From assembly GCA_015499995.1 (NCBI GenBank), contig JADNRV010000020.1:186001-250000 (forward strand): 64,000 bases of DNA. The letters run 5' to 3'. Position numbers and translations under genes: made by a program. Positions 1 to 10,799 of the stretch are shown piece after piece. Below the pieces are notes generated by a model that was not told where the DNA came from, did no database searches, and saw only the letters and a program-made list of their open reading frames with translations. The stretch is from Flammula alnicola (taxonomy: Eukaryota > Basidiomycota > Agaricomycetes > Agaricales > Strophariaceae). Each line of letters opens with the position of its first letter. Position 1 is the first letter of the stretch.

Positions 1-369
1 TATGCGCGAGGAGTGTATGGCGTTCACGTTGTGCAGTGTCGGCTTTGGGTTTGTGGTAGATGTTGAAGAGACGGGTGGGGAAGGAGGCCGTATGGGTGCT
101 GCGAAAAAATCTGCGGTCAAGGAGCGAGGTTTCGTGGGCTGCGGAGGCGGGGGTGGTGCAGACATGAGGGGCGATGGGGGTTGTGTGGAGAAGGGCGATG
201 CGAAGAAAGCATTCGTCTTTGAGTTTGGCGGCGAAGACGATGAGGCCGAGGTGGAAGAAGTGAGATCAGAAAAGGTAGACGAAAGAGACGAAGTGCTGGA
301 GCCAGAAGAGCGAGAACGCAGAGAGGAGGAGTTGAGCGGAGCAGGAATGACGAGGTGGGTGGTGGACAT
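1..369 (-). CDS. N-terminus of a Ser/Pro-rich protein, cut by the window edge
   Basis: Reading leftward from an ATG at 369, the frame stays open for 123 codons to the window edge. The product starts MSTTHLVIPAPLN and is dominated by Ser, Pro and Thr, with runs such as APPPPPQP and a TADFFAAPIRPP segment. This is typical of a disordered N-terminal tail of a fungal regulatory protein. No domain is visible in the part present, so no function can be given. The opposite strand is also open here (2-505), but its translation is Gly/Glu/Arg-rich in the way the antisense of a Ser/Pro-rich frame would be. Confidence 0.5.
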   Translation of the reverse strand, partial: MSTTHLVIPAPLNSSSLRSRSSGSSTSSLSSTFSDLTSSTSASSSSPPNSKTNAFFASPFSTQPPSPLMSAPPPPPQPTKPRSLTADFFAAPIRPPSPPVSSTSTTNPKPTLHNVNAIHSSRI

Positions 370-894
370 GGCGGGAATGAAAAGTGCTAGAGAGACATTT
401 GCTTCATTCTCGGAGAATGAGAGAGCAATGTCAGAGTCACAAATGTCATTCGTAACGCAAAACATACCGCTTCCAAGTCACGCGTTTACATGCCACGTGG
501 GTTAGATATCGGTTATCGAGACTCGGCCTTCATGGTTCCCCAGGGGCGCAGCAAATCATTGATGATGAGAAAAAAGGAGAATCCAGATCCGCCTTGTCAG
601 ACTCGAAAATATCTCTCACTGCAGGATCTCTCATAGAAACTTATGATACCCGGAAGGCAAAGCCATGGAGAAAAAAACCCTCTGATTGCGTCTGATTTCT
701 CGATCCATGCATACATATCATCACTGCGCTCCGGATTCTGTCTTCGAGCAGCTTCGAGTTCTCAGTTGGTCTGGCAAACTCCCTTCGGATCGGGATCGAG
801 TCTTCCGTCGGCAATTCTTCGGTATGTCACATGATCGTGCCAGCGCTTCTCCGTCGCGCTCTGCGGCCCGAACTCTTCCATTCCTCTCCACACG
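370..894. other. Divergent intergenic region, no gene seen
   Basis: This stretch separates the leftward partial gene from the rightward MCP1-like gene and probably holds both promoters. Overlapping short frames on both strands look like chance. I see no clear TATA box or repeat. Confidence 0.4.
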
Positions 895-1713
895 ATGTTG
901 CTCGACCTCAACAAGCTGCGAGCCAATGCGCTCCCGATTCTCACTAAGACGGCACATATCTCAGCGCCATTTATAACCACGTTCCTTCTCATCCATCTAT
1001 CCGCGCCGGCCATCGCCAACCTCGGCGGATCGTCACTGTCTTCGCAAACCATGGTCAGTCTCATTCCTGTTCTTTTCGTTACTTCTCGTCACAATTCACG
1101 AATTTCAAGCAAACTAACCCACTCCACCCTCTAGCTCCTTGGCCGCGAATACTACCAAGGCGCCCTCTCCGAGCCCCTCCTCATCCTCGGCCCACTAACC
1201 ATCCACGCCCTCTCCAGCACCCTCAAGCGCCTCCTCTCCCCCCCACGCCGGCCCCCACGCCGCCTCACCCACCTCCTCAGCCTCACAGGCTACGCCTCCC
1301 TCCTCCTCCTCCTCCCCATCCACTACCTCACCCACCGCGCCTACCCCACCCTCTCCGCGCCCCCCATCCTCGCCGTCGGCCCCGCAGAGCTCGACTACGA
1401 GTTCGTCAAGACCGGCCTGCAGACGTGGCCCGTGCGGAGCTGGCTTTTGTACGCGGGGCTGGTGCTGTCGACGACGCTGCACGCCGTGGATGGCATGACG
1501 ATTTTGTGGAACACGTATGTCGCGGATGCGGATGGGGATTGGCAGTGGAAGCGCAGTGCGAGGCAGGGAAGGATCGTGCTGGGACTTGGAGCGGTGGCGG
1601 TGCCTGTGCTTACGGGGCTGTATGCTCTGGCGAGGGAGCCGTTGATGACGTTTGCTAGTCTGGCGAGTAGGTATCGGGCGGTGTTTTTGACGTCGTTTGT
1701 GTACAGACTATGA
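895..1713 (+). CDS. MCP1-like (DUF1691) mitochondrial membrane protein
   Basis: Two exons, 895-1053 and 1135-1713, separated by an 81-nt intron (GTCAGT...CTCTAG), give about 245 residues. The product has several hydrophobic spans: HISAPFITTFLLIHLSAPA near the N-terminus, TGYASLLLLLPIHYL, SWLLYAGLVLSTTLHAV and a C-terminal GLGAVAVPVLTGLYAL. The order of helices, the conserved His in the first span and the LHAVDGM turn resemble yeast Mcp1 and other DUF1691 proteins. Mcp1 sits in the mitochondrial outer membrane and suppresses lipid-transfer (ERMES) defects. The family call comes from this pattern alone, so it is moderately firm. The fungal family is often somewhat longer. Confidence 0.62.
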
Positions 1714-2115
1714 CAATGGATTGTGCGTGGATGGACGGACAAAAAAATTCCTACTATCAAGCATTTCGTGCGCTAGGCTGTTTTCAACACCCCAATAACT
1801 TGCTCTGGATCCATCAAAGAACGCCTAATCGATATCCTCGTGTCGATTTGCCTTGCGTACAACCCACTAAACCGAAAATCGTGCGTTATAACAAGCTTCT
1901 TCAAATTCAAATTCAAAATCAATCAAAATCAATGCTGCCTGGTCATTCCCCCTTGACACTTTCCATCAACGAGCATCGATGTGACTTGTCTACTTATAAA
2001 CCGCCAAACCGAATCGTGCGTCGTAATATTCACTACATGTCAACTTTCTCTTCATATCTAAATTATAACATAATTAAACACCTCTTAGACCCATTCAGCT
2101 CCTTCGAATTCAATA
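1714..2115. repeat. AT-rich intergenic region with short direct repeats
   Basis: This holds the 3' flanks of two convergent genes. Around 1898-1933 there is a simple direct repeat of caaattcaaattc followed by aatcaatcaaaatcaat. No gene is seen. Confidence 0.5.
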
Positions 2116-3858
2116 TCAACGCCGACGCGAAGCCATCCCTCTCGTTCTGCTCATTCTACCATCATCTCTGCCACCGCCACCAGCACTTGCGTGCCCGCGA
2201 CTATTTCCAGCAGTAGTACCACCGCCAAAACCAGCACCAATGCCACTACCAACACCACCAGCAACCATATCACCGGCACCAAGCTCCCCCACCCCGCCAC
2301 TAACCCCATCCACCCACGACCTTACGCGCCTATGCAGCGTATCCGGTTCGCTTGGATGCAAATGGTGGTGCGACATCGCATGGTCCGAGCGCCAGCAGAA
2401 CTCTCGCCCGTCCTCATTTCGCTGTGTAGGAGCACCATCCCCGTCCTCATCCCCGTCCCCCGCGGCCTCCACTGCGGTGCCCTCGAGGATGTCGACGAGG
2501 TGACGCGGCGCGAGTCCAAGCACGAATTGGGCGAAGCGGAAGGTCGCGTGTGGGTCCGTGAGGTCGAACACCCCGAGCGAAGGATCCGGGCCGGGTGTTT
2601 GGGGTGGGGCTGCGATGTGCACCTAGGTATTATGGAATGGATGGAACGGAAACGAAGTAAAAAGTAGGATCGCATGTGAAGAAGAAAGGAAAAAAGCCGG
2701 TCGGAGTGTCAGTCAGGATAACGCGTGCACGACGAAGACGCAGGAAAGGAAATGGGGTACGCTACCACAGGACTAGTGCCTCTGCGCCCTCCACGTTCTC
2801 CTCCTCCTCTCCCTCCTCTCCCCCCACGCTGCCTCTGCGCGTCCTGCGCGTCCTCTTCCTCCTCGCGCATCCACCCCACAACCACCCGCACACTCGCCCC
2901 CGTATCCGAGAACTCCAGGCCCACCGTCGGCAGCCTGATGCCCCACACGTACCTCTGGCACACGACGCTCGTCACGAGGGCGACGATGTTCGCCTCGAGC
3001 TGGGTGTCGCCCGCGATGCACACGATGGGGAGGACGCAGTCGTGCCGCTCGCCTTGCGCCGGCACGATGTGCCCATCTAGGGAGACGTCGATGGGGAGTG
3101 TGTAGAGCTTTCGAGGGTGCCGGTTTGGTGCTGTGGGTGGGTTAACGACGAAAGAAACATTTTTGGATTGAACTTCCGATTCTAGTTTGAGGGATTGGAC
3201 TCACCCACGGAGTAGACCGCCTCTTCGATGTTGGCGGCTAGCATCATCGTTGCGGTGCTCTTGAATTCCTGCGTCCACAGCGCAGCGACGCTAGCGCCCG
3301 GCCAGGCCGGTCGTGCCAGGATGAACGGGACGTCCAATCTGCAGGCACACGATCATGAACGACTCATCAAATCAAATAGATAAGCGCCCTTGCCACTTAC
3401 AGCACATCCGCCTCGGTATCCACATCCCCAACACTCTGCTCCAACAGAAAACCCATAAACGGCACCCATATCGTCCGCGCAGGCTGCTGCGCCCCAGGCC
3501 CACCGTCCCGCCGCGGGTGCGCCGTCCGCCCCAGCGCGCGCATCATCACCGCAAACGCACACACCTCCGGCAGGAGCGCCGCGTCGCTCACGCGCCTCTC
3601 GAACTCGCCGCTCGTGCCCGGGCGCGCGTCGAGGGGGGCGAGCTGCAGGCGGTGCGAGTGCATGACGTCGCGGAAGGCGGCGAGGCAGATGGGGGAGAGG
3701 CGTGCGGGGGCGTCGATGGTGCTGAGCGTGGATGGGAGTGGCCGGGCGAGGAGGTGCGCTATGGGGCGCGCTTCGGGGGGCCAGGCGGAGGCGCTCCAGA
3801 TATCGTGCCGCTTGGTTTGGAGAGGAGGGAGGAATTGGCTGCTGCTAGGGGCGGACAT
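2116..3858 (-). CDS. Four-exon protein of unknown function
   Basis: Exons on the minus strand are about 3858-3401, 3338-3205, 3130-2766 and 2622-2116; together they keep one frame for about 487 residues. The start is the ATG of MSAPSSSQFLPPLQ. Exon joins carry good signals, for example GTAAGTGGC after exon 1 and a CTGCAG acceptor. The middle part reads VPFILARPAWPGASVAALW and VCIAGDTQLEANIVALV and looks like a folded globular domain. The last exon starts VHIAAPPQTPGPDPSLGVFD and ends in a Gly-rich, Arg-rich tail. I do not recognise the family. The exon 3 donor (GTAGCG) is weak and was chosen because it is the one that keeps the frame. The strong GC bias at third positions suggests a real, expressed gene. 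Confidence 0.55.
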
Positions 3859-4280
3859 GGTTATAGGGATGTATGTGAGTAGTACTCGGGTGCCACTGGA
3901 CGAGTGGCGGCGAGCAAGGTAAAGTAAAGGATTCGAACTCGAAAGTCCTCCGCATGTCGAGCACCCCACTGTTCACTTAAAAAGTGTTTACGAGTTTAAA
4001 GTGGGGGTCCAGCAGAGCGTGTAGGATTTGACGGATTAGGTCCCAGTGTCCCAGGATTCACGGACAGATCGCCCGATATGTCGCGACTGCGAGACGAGGC
4101 ATCCCCTCGAGAGCGCCGCGGAGTGCGTATTGCCTGAGAACAATGGGAGTCGTGTTCAAGTCGGAACCAATCGCAAGACAAAGAGAACCCGTTGGGACAT
4201 TCTCATGTGGAGTTACGTGTGTCCATTCATTCAATAGTCAGAGAGAGAAAAGGATCCCCTCGGAGTGTACACATTATTAA
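3859..4280. other. Intergenic, no gene seen
   Basis: This separates two leftward genes. It contains a T-loop-like string (ggattcgaactc at 3929) but no tRNA (see rejected items). Confidence 0.4.
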
Positions 4281-5941
4281 TCACAAATTACGCCCCAGCA
4301 GAACATAGGCGGGTTTCGCAGTAGCGCATCGACGTTTCCACTTCTCCAGCAAGTTGCCAGCCTCGCGAGCCGCAGTCATGAGATCTTCGTTTTCCCTGAA
4401 CTCTGAGATGCGCCGTAAATGACAGATTTTCCTCAGAACGGCGCGGATATCGCAGAGCTGCACGAGAAACGTCTCGTCAGTTAAATTTGTAGTAAGAGAG
4501 AGAACCTCATTGAAATGACCTTGACCAAAGGACGCGGGACTTCAACAAAGATCTCCTTATCCATAACAATCTCGTCGTACCGAGCGAAATCCTGTACAGC
4601 CCTCCGAAGTCTGGGGCAGTTTTCCTGTTGAATAGCCGGATAAGCAAAAAAAATGTTAGTCCATGATTGAAGTAAATTCCTACCCGTCGGACGAAGAACT
4701 TGGGTTTATCGCCTGTGCCTCCGATCCTCATTATCGGATCGTAAGCCTTGAATAGCATCTCAAGGTGCTTGATTACGCCCAAATCTATTCATGACAATGG
4801 GCATGTAAGAATTTCAGAACCAAACTTAAACACGAAACCAAGACCCACATCTGACGAAACGCACGTTAAATATATACGCCCTTTGAGCCACCCGGCGGCG
4901 TAGGGAGGGCGGTGAAATAGGTTTGGCAATATCCTTTAAAGCATCCATTCTGTCAAGCATTTGTGGGACGTCTAAAACCGGCGAATTAGTAGACTCCTGA
5001 AATTCTCCAGCCAAATGGAAGGTGCGCAGTAAATATCCGCCGGTGGACAGAGCGAGATATGCGTTGATTAGAGGTGTCTGAGGCCCGTCGTAATCACGTA
5101 TTCCATGGGACGGAGCATACATGAAAGGGTGAGTATGGGACAAGCGATACCGCATACGGAGGTCGCGCAAGAGAGCGATGAGCCGCTTGTTAAAGCTATA
5201 AAATCATAATAGTCAGAAATGTGAACCATACACTACGAAGTTAAGATAGACAAACATTTTCTTACGGGCTCGTTTAATGCCAAGAGCCTCGAAAATAACT
5301 TTCAACACCGCCTCCCTGAGCATGCCATTCACATGAAGTAGAGGTGCGATGGTATTTTTAGGAAGTCGTTCGCTGGCTTCGCATTTCATCCACTCTTGAA
5401 AATTTCTTTTCAATTGGTCCAGATCCTCGTAGTCCCAGCTATAGCCGCCGTCAGAAGAGTACACACTTTTGTCGGACTCGTAGTCAATGGAAACATTGCT
5501 GACGCTGTCAGAGCTATCCCCTCCATCTGATCGGGAAGCAATGCCATCGTTGTCCTGGTCTTCACTAGCAATATTCTGCACGGATCGATTATTCTGAATT
5601 GGCAATTCATCTTCGGAATCGTCCTCATCAGAGTCGCTTGCTTCAGCGCGTACTTCGAGTGGCACCTCCGAATCGAAGTCTAGGACTTTCGTGTCGTCGA
5701 GTACAGAGGTAAATTCAGAATGACTGATCCCTGACCATTCGGTATGATCAGAGCCCACCGGAATCGATGACAATCTGCCACGAGTGGCAAGGGTGCCTCG
5801 AACATGGGTGACGACCTCTTCGGGGTAGCGCGTCAGCCAGGCGGGCCGTGGCGGGCAGGCAATAGAAGTATCGATGTACTCTGAGACGATGTCCGCGATT
5901 ATATCGTAGAGTATTTCTGGAGGAAGTCTAGCGAGCGCCAT
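4281..5941 (-). CDS. F-box-like protein with acidic linker, intact copy
   Basis: The start is an ATG at 5941 (MALARLPPEILYDIIADIV), which matches the LPPEIL...I opening of fungal F-box-like domains that bind Skp1 in SCF ubiquitin ligases. Residues about 85-150 are an acidic Ser/Asp/Glu linker. The first intron is probably the 36-nt GTATGG...TTATAG, joining NFVV to FNKRLIALLRDLR. Later exons include GPQTPLINAYLALSTGGYLL, an exon with KPKFFVRR, one with RLRRAVQDFARYDEIV, and a last exon with REAGNLLEKWKRRC before TGA at 4281-4283. No leucine-rich repeats are obvious, so the substrate-binding part is unknown. A decayed paralogue lies at 36.27-37.98 kb and matches exon by exon, which supports this gene model. 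Confidence 0.7.
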
Positions 5942-6499
5942 GGGTCCGGTGTTGGCAGCAAAAGAGGGGCTAAAACTCTCTGATCTTTATCGTAAAAGCC
6001 AGCGTGGCCACTTATAAGACGAAGGACCCATCTGACAAAGATAATATCCTTTCTAGGCAGCACTTCGTGTGGCTCAAGATTTGCAACAAGGAGGCACAGC
6101 CTTTCAGCATGCCCGGTTCCTGCGATATCTGTATATATGTTGAGTCAAGTCAAGTTGTCAACCATGAGTGCCTCGTCAGTGAGCAACATAGCGCATACCG
6201 TCGGAATCAAGTCGACTCTTCCTCCTCGAGTACATTGAGCGCTGCCTTTGCCTGACTTTCGATCTCGAAAGTTGGGGTATAGGCCGAACTATTGAGAGTT
6301 CTTGACTCTTGTGGATTGTGGATGAAATCGCCAACAATACGGCGGACCCGATTGGCATTTCTAAGTGATCACATGTTACCTCATCACCTCCTTTTCAGCA
6401 TCGAAATGTCAAAGCGATACTGACGTCTGACAATCAGAGGAAAATATTTTCTCATATATGGCATAGGAGCAAGTTGTGTAAAAGTAACAAGTAGCTCAA
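5942..6499. other. Intergenic, no gene seen
   Basis: Upstream flank of the F-box-like gene and downstream flank of the small four-exon gene. Short frames only. Confidence 0.4.
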
Positions 6500-6768
6500 C
6501 AAAAGTAGCTATGTTTTCGACATTAAATGAGAAAATATAAATTAGAGAAACAAGACCAAAGGTATCGACAAGAAATTTGACCAGGGATGATATATACAGT
6601 ATCAAGGAGCCTTGTGAGGTACAGTATATGGTTTATGGAATGAGCCGATTCTATTGAAGGCTAGTGCTGAAGACAGCTGGCAACCACTCCGCCGTGTCCA
6701 GGTATCGAGCGGGGGTTTTTTTTTTGTTCGAGTGTGGGTATTTAAGACCGACATTGGTGGAAAAGTAT

Positions 6769-7319
6769 TTATGCAGACGATTGAACAGAGGCAGCGAAGG
6801 GCGGACGAATTTTGGGACAGCTGAAGCCTACTTTACGGCCAATAGATTTTACAGCCGCCATGATTTTATGCTGAAGTAATAGACAATCGCATTTTCAGAC
6901 AGAACAAAGCGTGAAAGTTTGGATTGTGCTCACCAGGAAAGCCGTCGCGCTGTTACGGTCCTTCGCAGCGCAACTGTCTTTGTCACTGGACAGCGTGTCC
7001 ATATCCATCTCATCCAAATCAACTACGGGCTGCAAAGTGGAAAAAGTGAGCCGAATAAAAACGAAGAAGGAAAGGAATATATATACCTCAGACGGATCAT
7101 ATTTAGTATATGCAAATGGCATAGTAGACCGCAGGTTTTGAGTGTTCTGAAAGAGTATAAGAGCAGAGAGAAAATAACAGAAGTAGGACGCACTGCATAG
7201 ACAATATTTTTAGGTCCAGCGAGCTGCGACATTTCCGAATCTCGACGTGGTGCTGAGGTCATATCACCGTTGTAGGCTGCTAAATTGAACGGAGCGAAAT
7301 TGGACGCGGTAGATGACAT
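6769..7319 (-). CDS. Small four-exon protein, family S, copy A
   Basis: Exons 7319-7194, 7146-7087, 7029-6934 and 6870-6769 give 127 residues with stop TAA. All four junctions have GT...AG signals and every exon is a whole number of codons (42, 20, 32 and 34 with stop), so introns are phase 0. Exon 1 is a polar N-terminus (MSSTASNFAPF). Exon 2 holds STMPFAYTKYDPSE and exon 3 is acidic (DLDEMDMDTLSS). Exon 4 is basic (HKIMAAVKSIGRKV) and could be amphipathic. There is no signal peptide, transmembrane span or CaaX end. I do not recognise the family. Two further copies (8987-9529 and 32861-33440) keep the same exon plan, which is the main reason to believe the gene. Confidence 0.72.
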
Positions 7320-7488
7320 TGGAGGAGGAAATTCCTATATTGAAAGAGGAGACCGAGGAAGAGAGCGATTGCAGCCGCGAGCAAAAATTCAGACAGGAGG
7401 TCAGTGAGTGGCTCAATGGTGAAAAATGTAAAGATTGAATAGAAACGAGGGTGATAGTGGGTTGAATAAAAGGGTTGAGAGGTGCTGA

Positions 7489-7502
7489 AACCTTTTATAA
7501 GG
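7489..7502 (-). promoter_or_regulatory. Probable TATA box of family S copy A
   Basis: TTATAAAAGG on the minus strand, about 175 nt upstream of the copy A ATG. The element and its flanks (ggtgctgaaaccttttataa) are identical at the same distance in copy B. Confidence 0.5.
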
Positions 7503-7944
7503 CGCTTCTTGAACAGGGTCAGAAAAACAATCCAAAAGTTCGGCCAGACTTTAGGCAGAAAGGCACCCAGATTGCGTAAACACCATCCACAAGTTGCAAC
7601 CCGCTCGCCTGTAACCAACAGTTGACTTGATCATCAGTTGAACGTCACTCTCTATGATAAATCGGTCTTCAATTGACGGCCAACAGCGACAATTCTGTCT
7701 TTTTTGGTCATAAATCGACACGAGGGTATCTTTATTCAAACTTCGGGACCTATGGTGCAGCAGATCTAAACACCGCTGCTTTTGTACACTTATTTTCCTA
7801 ATCTGAATCAATTCTCTAAAGCGTTTTTGAGGACAGAAACTGGCGGAGTTATAAAATGCGAGCTTGGCCACCTGACGTCATATTGTTTATATATAGAAGG
7901 AGTTACTATAGATGGTATATCTAATCTAATCAAACCCAGAAGTG

Positions 7945-8403
7945 TCAGATCCACCAATGTTGATCGGTAATTCCTGAGAGCCGGCAATGCGTCGGCATAA
8001 GAACTGAGTCATTTTCAGGGTAGCTGGCTTCTGGCGACATCGGGACACTCATACCCATCGTAATACAGCCCTTTCTTGTGTTCAATGCAACGAAAGCTTT
8101 CTTTTCGGAGAAACTGACCTGCAGTCTCGATGACTCCTTTCTTGATCTTGTGCTGAATCCAAGGCAGAGTTCGAGTTCCAGGTATTTCTTCAATCCACGA
8201 GGCATCTCTTCGTCAACAACAATATGGCGAAGGTATTTCTCAGCAGCAGCAGGAATCATTGTCTTTTGACTGAACTCGGCCAATTTTGCAGGATTGATTG
8301 CCCATGTGTTGGAATGCACAAAAGAATGGAGTTCGGCACGAATTGCGGGGTCCTCAAGAAGCGACAACGACTTGATGTGCTGCCCAAGTTTCAATTCGGG
8401 CAA
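7945..8403 (-). pseudogene. Fragment of a DDE-type transposase, frame-broken
   Basis: The minus strand encodes KLGQHIKSLSLLEDPAIRAE, then AINPAKLAEFSQKTMIPAAA and EMPRGLKKYLELEL. This resembles the N-terminal region of DDE transposase-like proteins that are multi-copy in Agaricomycetes. The expected continuation (GQFLRKESFRCIEHKKGLYY, then DGYECPDV) is present, but in a different frame. There is thus a frameshift near 8150-8170, and the frame then hits stops. There is no ATG: the open frame begins at a TTG, and the catalytic part is missing. It lies between the two units of the tandem duplication. The family call rests on pattern memory, since no search was possible. Confidence 0.6.
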
Positions 8404-8739
8404 GGTGCGTCAGTTTAACCATCTCCGAACCCACTGGCTGACGAGTCTAGTCCGTTATATTGGGGTTTAGGTTTTTTTTCATGTAGTACTGTAGACTCTA
8501 TGATATGCACACAAGCTGTAATCGGGGGTCTCTTTGATTAGATAGGTGGATGACAGAGGTGCATATCAAGAATTTGCATTCGGACCCATAAAGTCGACGC
8601 GTTGAAACTTATCCTCGTCAGTCGCCCCTCGACTCGTACTAGAGCAGAGAGTATCCACGTCTGAGAACTGATGAGTGCATACATATTCTCTAGGATACGA
8701 CATAGAAGACAAAAGCTATGCAAAGTAAAATAGCTGAAC
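8404..8739. other. Spacer between transposase fragment and duplication copy B
   Basis: Intergenic sequence with no gene seen and no terminal inverted repeat recognised. Confidence 0.35.
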
Positions 8740-8986
8740 AAGATAACTATAGACATGTTTCGACATTAAATGAGCAAATATAAACTAGAGAAACAAGGTT
8801 AAAGGTATGTACAAGAAATTCGAGCGGGTATGATATATACAAGAAACATAGCGAGGGACGGCATAAGGCAGGTATATGGCTTATGGATGGAGTCGCGCCT
8901 AAAGGCCAGTGCTGGAGAGAGCTGGCAACTATTCAATCAAATGTCGAGCGAAGATTTTTGAGAGACGGCTGTTGGTGGAAGAGGAT

Positions 8987-9529
8987 CTAGGGGGACGATA
9001 GAACAGAGACAGTGAAGGGAAGATGGATTTTGGGACAGCTGAAGACTTTACAGCCAACAGATTTCACAGCCGTCATGATTTTACGCTAACAGACAATCGT
9101 ATTGTCAGACAAAACGAAGTGGGAAGGTTTGAATTGTGCTCACCAGGAAACCCAATGCATTATTATGGTCCATTGCTTCGCGACTGCCTTCGTCACTGGA
9201 CAGCGTGTCCAGCTCAAACCTGTCCAAATCAACTACGGGCTGCAAAGTGGAAAAAGGGAGCTGAATAAAAACGAGGAAGGGGAGGAATATACATACCTCA
9301 GATGGGTCATATTTTGTATATGTAAATGGCATAGTAGACCGCAGGATTTGAGTGTTCTGAAAGAGTGTGAGAGCAGAGAAAACAGAACAGAAGTAGGACG
9401 CACTGCGTAGACAATATTTTTAGGTCCAGCGAGCTGCGACGTCTCCGAATTTCGACGCGGTGGTGAGGTCATATTGTTGTTGTAGGCTGTTAAACTGAAA
9501 GGAGCAAAACTGGATGTGGTAGACGACAT
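8987..9529 (-). CDS. Small four-exon protein, family S, copy B
   Basis: ATG at 9529, first exon 9529-9404, last exon 9085-8987 ending in TAG; 126 residues. The exon lengths in codons (42, 20, 32 and 33 with stop) match copy A, and all introns keep GT...AG. The product differs from copy A by many substitutions, for example DLDRFELDTLSS for DLDEMDMDTLSS and RKIMTAVKSVGCKV for HKIMAAVKSIGRKV. No frame break is seen. Several third-position and conservative changes suggest the frame has been kept under selection, but no ratio was computed. Function unknown. Confidence 0.72.
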
Positions 9530-9698
9530 CGGAGGAGGAAATTCCTATATTGAAAGAGGAGACCAAGGAAAAGAGCGATTGCAATGGTGAGAAAAAATTC
9601 AGACAAGAGGTCAGTGAGTGACGCAATGGTGAAAAACGCGAAGGTTGAGTAGAAAGGAGGATGATAGTAGGCTGAATAAAAGGGTTGAGGGGTGCTGA

Positions 9699-9712
9699 AA
9701 CCTTTTATAAGG
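9699..9712 (-). promoter_or_regulatory. Probable TATA box of family S copy B
   Basis: TTATAAAAGG on the minus strand at the same distance from the ATG as in copy A, within conserved upstream sequence. Confidence 0.5.
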
Positions 9713-9957
9713 CGCTTCTTGAACAGGGTCCGAAAACTAACCCAAAAGTTCGGCCAGACTTTAGTCAGAAAGGTACCCAGATCGAGCAAACACCACCTAC
9801 AACCTGCTTCCCCGTAACCAACAGTTGACTTGATCATCAGTTGAACGTCGCTCTTTATGATAAATGGGTAATTAATCGACGGCCAACGGCGACATTTCTG
9901 TCTTTTTTTGGTTGTAAATCGACACGAGGGTATTTTTGTTCAAACTTCGAGACCTAG

Positions 9958-10799
9958 AAGCAATGCAAAACAAGGAATAGTTATATTTGGTATTGTGTCA
10001 ACTGAAATTGACATTAGAAACAAAACCGGAACTGGTAGAACCTCTTCAGAGCCCATGGGTGGTCACAACTGGGGCTCCCGGTTACGGGGGTATCCTGGTC
10101 TCTGAAATATAGAGGTCAGTCAACAGTTGTTCAACGAATTTAATCAATCTCCGAAGAGCTACTCACTGTTGTCCTGTCAGTCTAGCTTGTTGGATTCCCA
10201 TCTCAAACGCTATACATACAACTGCAACACCCTCGGCCAAGGCGAATGGAAAGAAAGGAGCAATGAAAGCTGTTTTGGAGTCAAGAGAGCAGTGAAACCA
10301 CCCTTCATCAAGAAATATTCAAAGGACATATGTTTCTTCTGTTACAAATCCTGCAGGTACTCAAGAAGGCTCCGTCCATTCACCCTCTTTGCCGCGGCCA
10401 GTACACGAGCAGAGTTGCCATTACCCTCTTCTCTGCTAGAAATTTGCAGAGAGCATCGATTCTGGATCATCGATCAACGTTGGAGGAAGATTCAGCTCCT
10501 CCAAACTACGAACCATGCCGGCGCTCGCGAAAGAGATATACTATCAGGGCCTGTCCGACTCTTTCTGTTCAGATAGCGCCCAGCAGAATATCTCTACTGG
10601 GTACCGTCTCGGAAGGAGACCAGCCGCTCATCATCAAGCAACATCGTCCAAGGAGCACATGTTTCGTCCAATTTCCGAATCGTGCCATGGTTCAAGACAG
10701 AGGCGTCGCTTCTGTGCGTCTGCGAACTAATCCACCGTGGTGTATCCCAGGATAATCTCTTCTCTGTCATATATCCAACCGTCCCATCCCACAGACTTT
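9958..10799. other. Gene-poor stretch with no supported gene
   Basis: Plus-strand open frames of 141-149 codons overlap in two frames here, but neither shows a recognisable motif or convincing splice structure. They may be part of the relic that follows on the minus strand. Confidence 0.35.

Larger units (their letters stand above)
6500..7755 (-). repeat. Tandem duplication unit, copy A
   Basis: About 1.25 kb that matches 8740-9957 along its whole length in the same orientation. It contains the small four-exon gene A and its promoter. The left edge is marked by the shared gttttcgacattaaatgag and the right edge by the shared acttcggga/acttcgaga cct. Confidence 0.8.
8740..9957 (-). repeat. Tandem duplication unit, copy B
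   Basis: Direct copy of 6500-7755, offset by about 2.2 kb. Promoter, coding exons and introns are all conserved, with scattered substitutions and small indels. The duplication is therefore not brand new. Confidence 0.8.

Noticed and set aside
2..505. 167-codon plus-strand open frame at the left edge
   Set aside because: Its Gly/Glu/Arg-rich product is what the antisense of a Ser/Pro-rich frame gives, and the minus strand is open from an ATG at 369 to the edge with more protein-like composition.
1135..1482. Minus-strand frames inside MCP1-like exon 2
   Set aside because: Shadows of a high-GC coding exon; no start or splice support.
3905..3985. tRNA-like minus-strand string (gagttcgaatcc)
   Set aside because: The T stem has only about two good pairs, no D-arm consensus is found upstream and the acceptor ends do not pair.
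10127..10755. Plus-strand open frames of 149 and 141 codons
   Set aside because: Two overlapping frames on the same strand with no motif, and similarity to the second zone favours the minus strand nearby.
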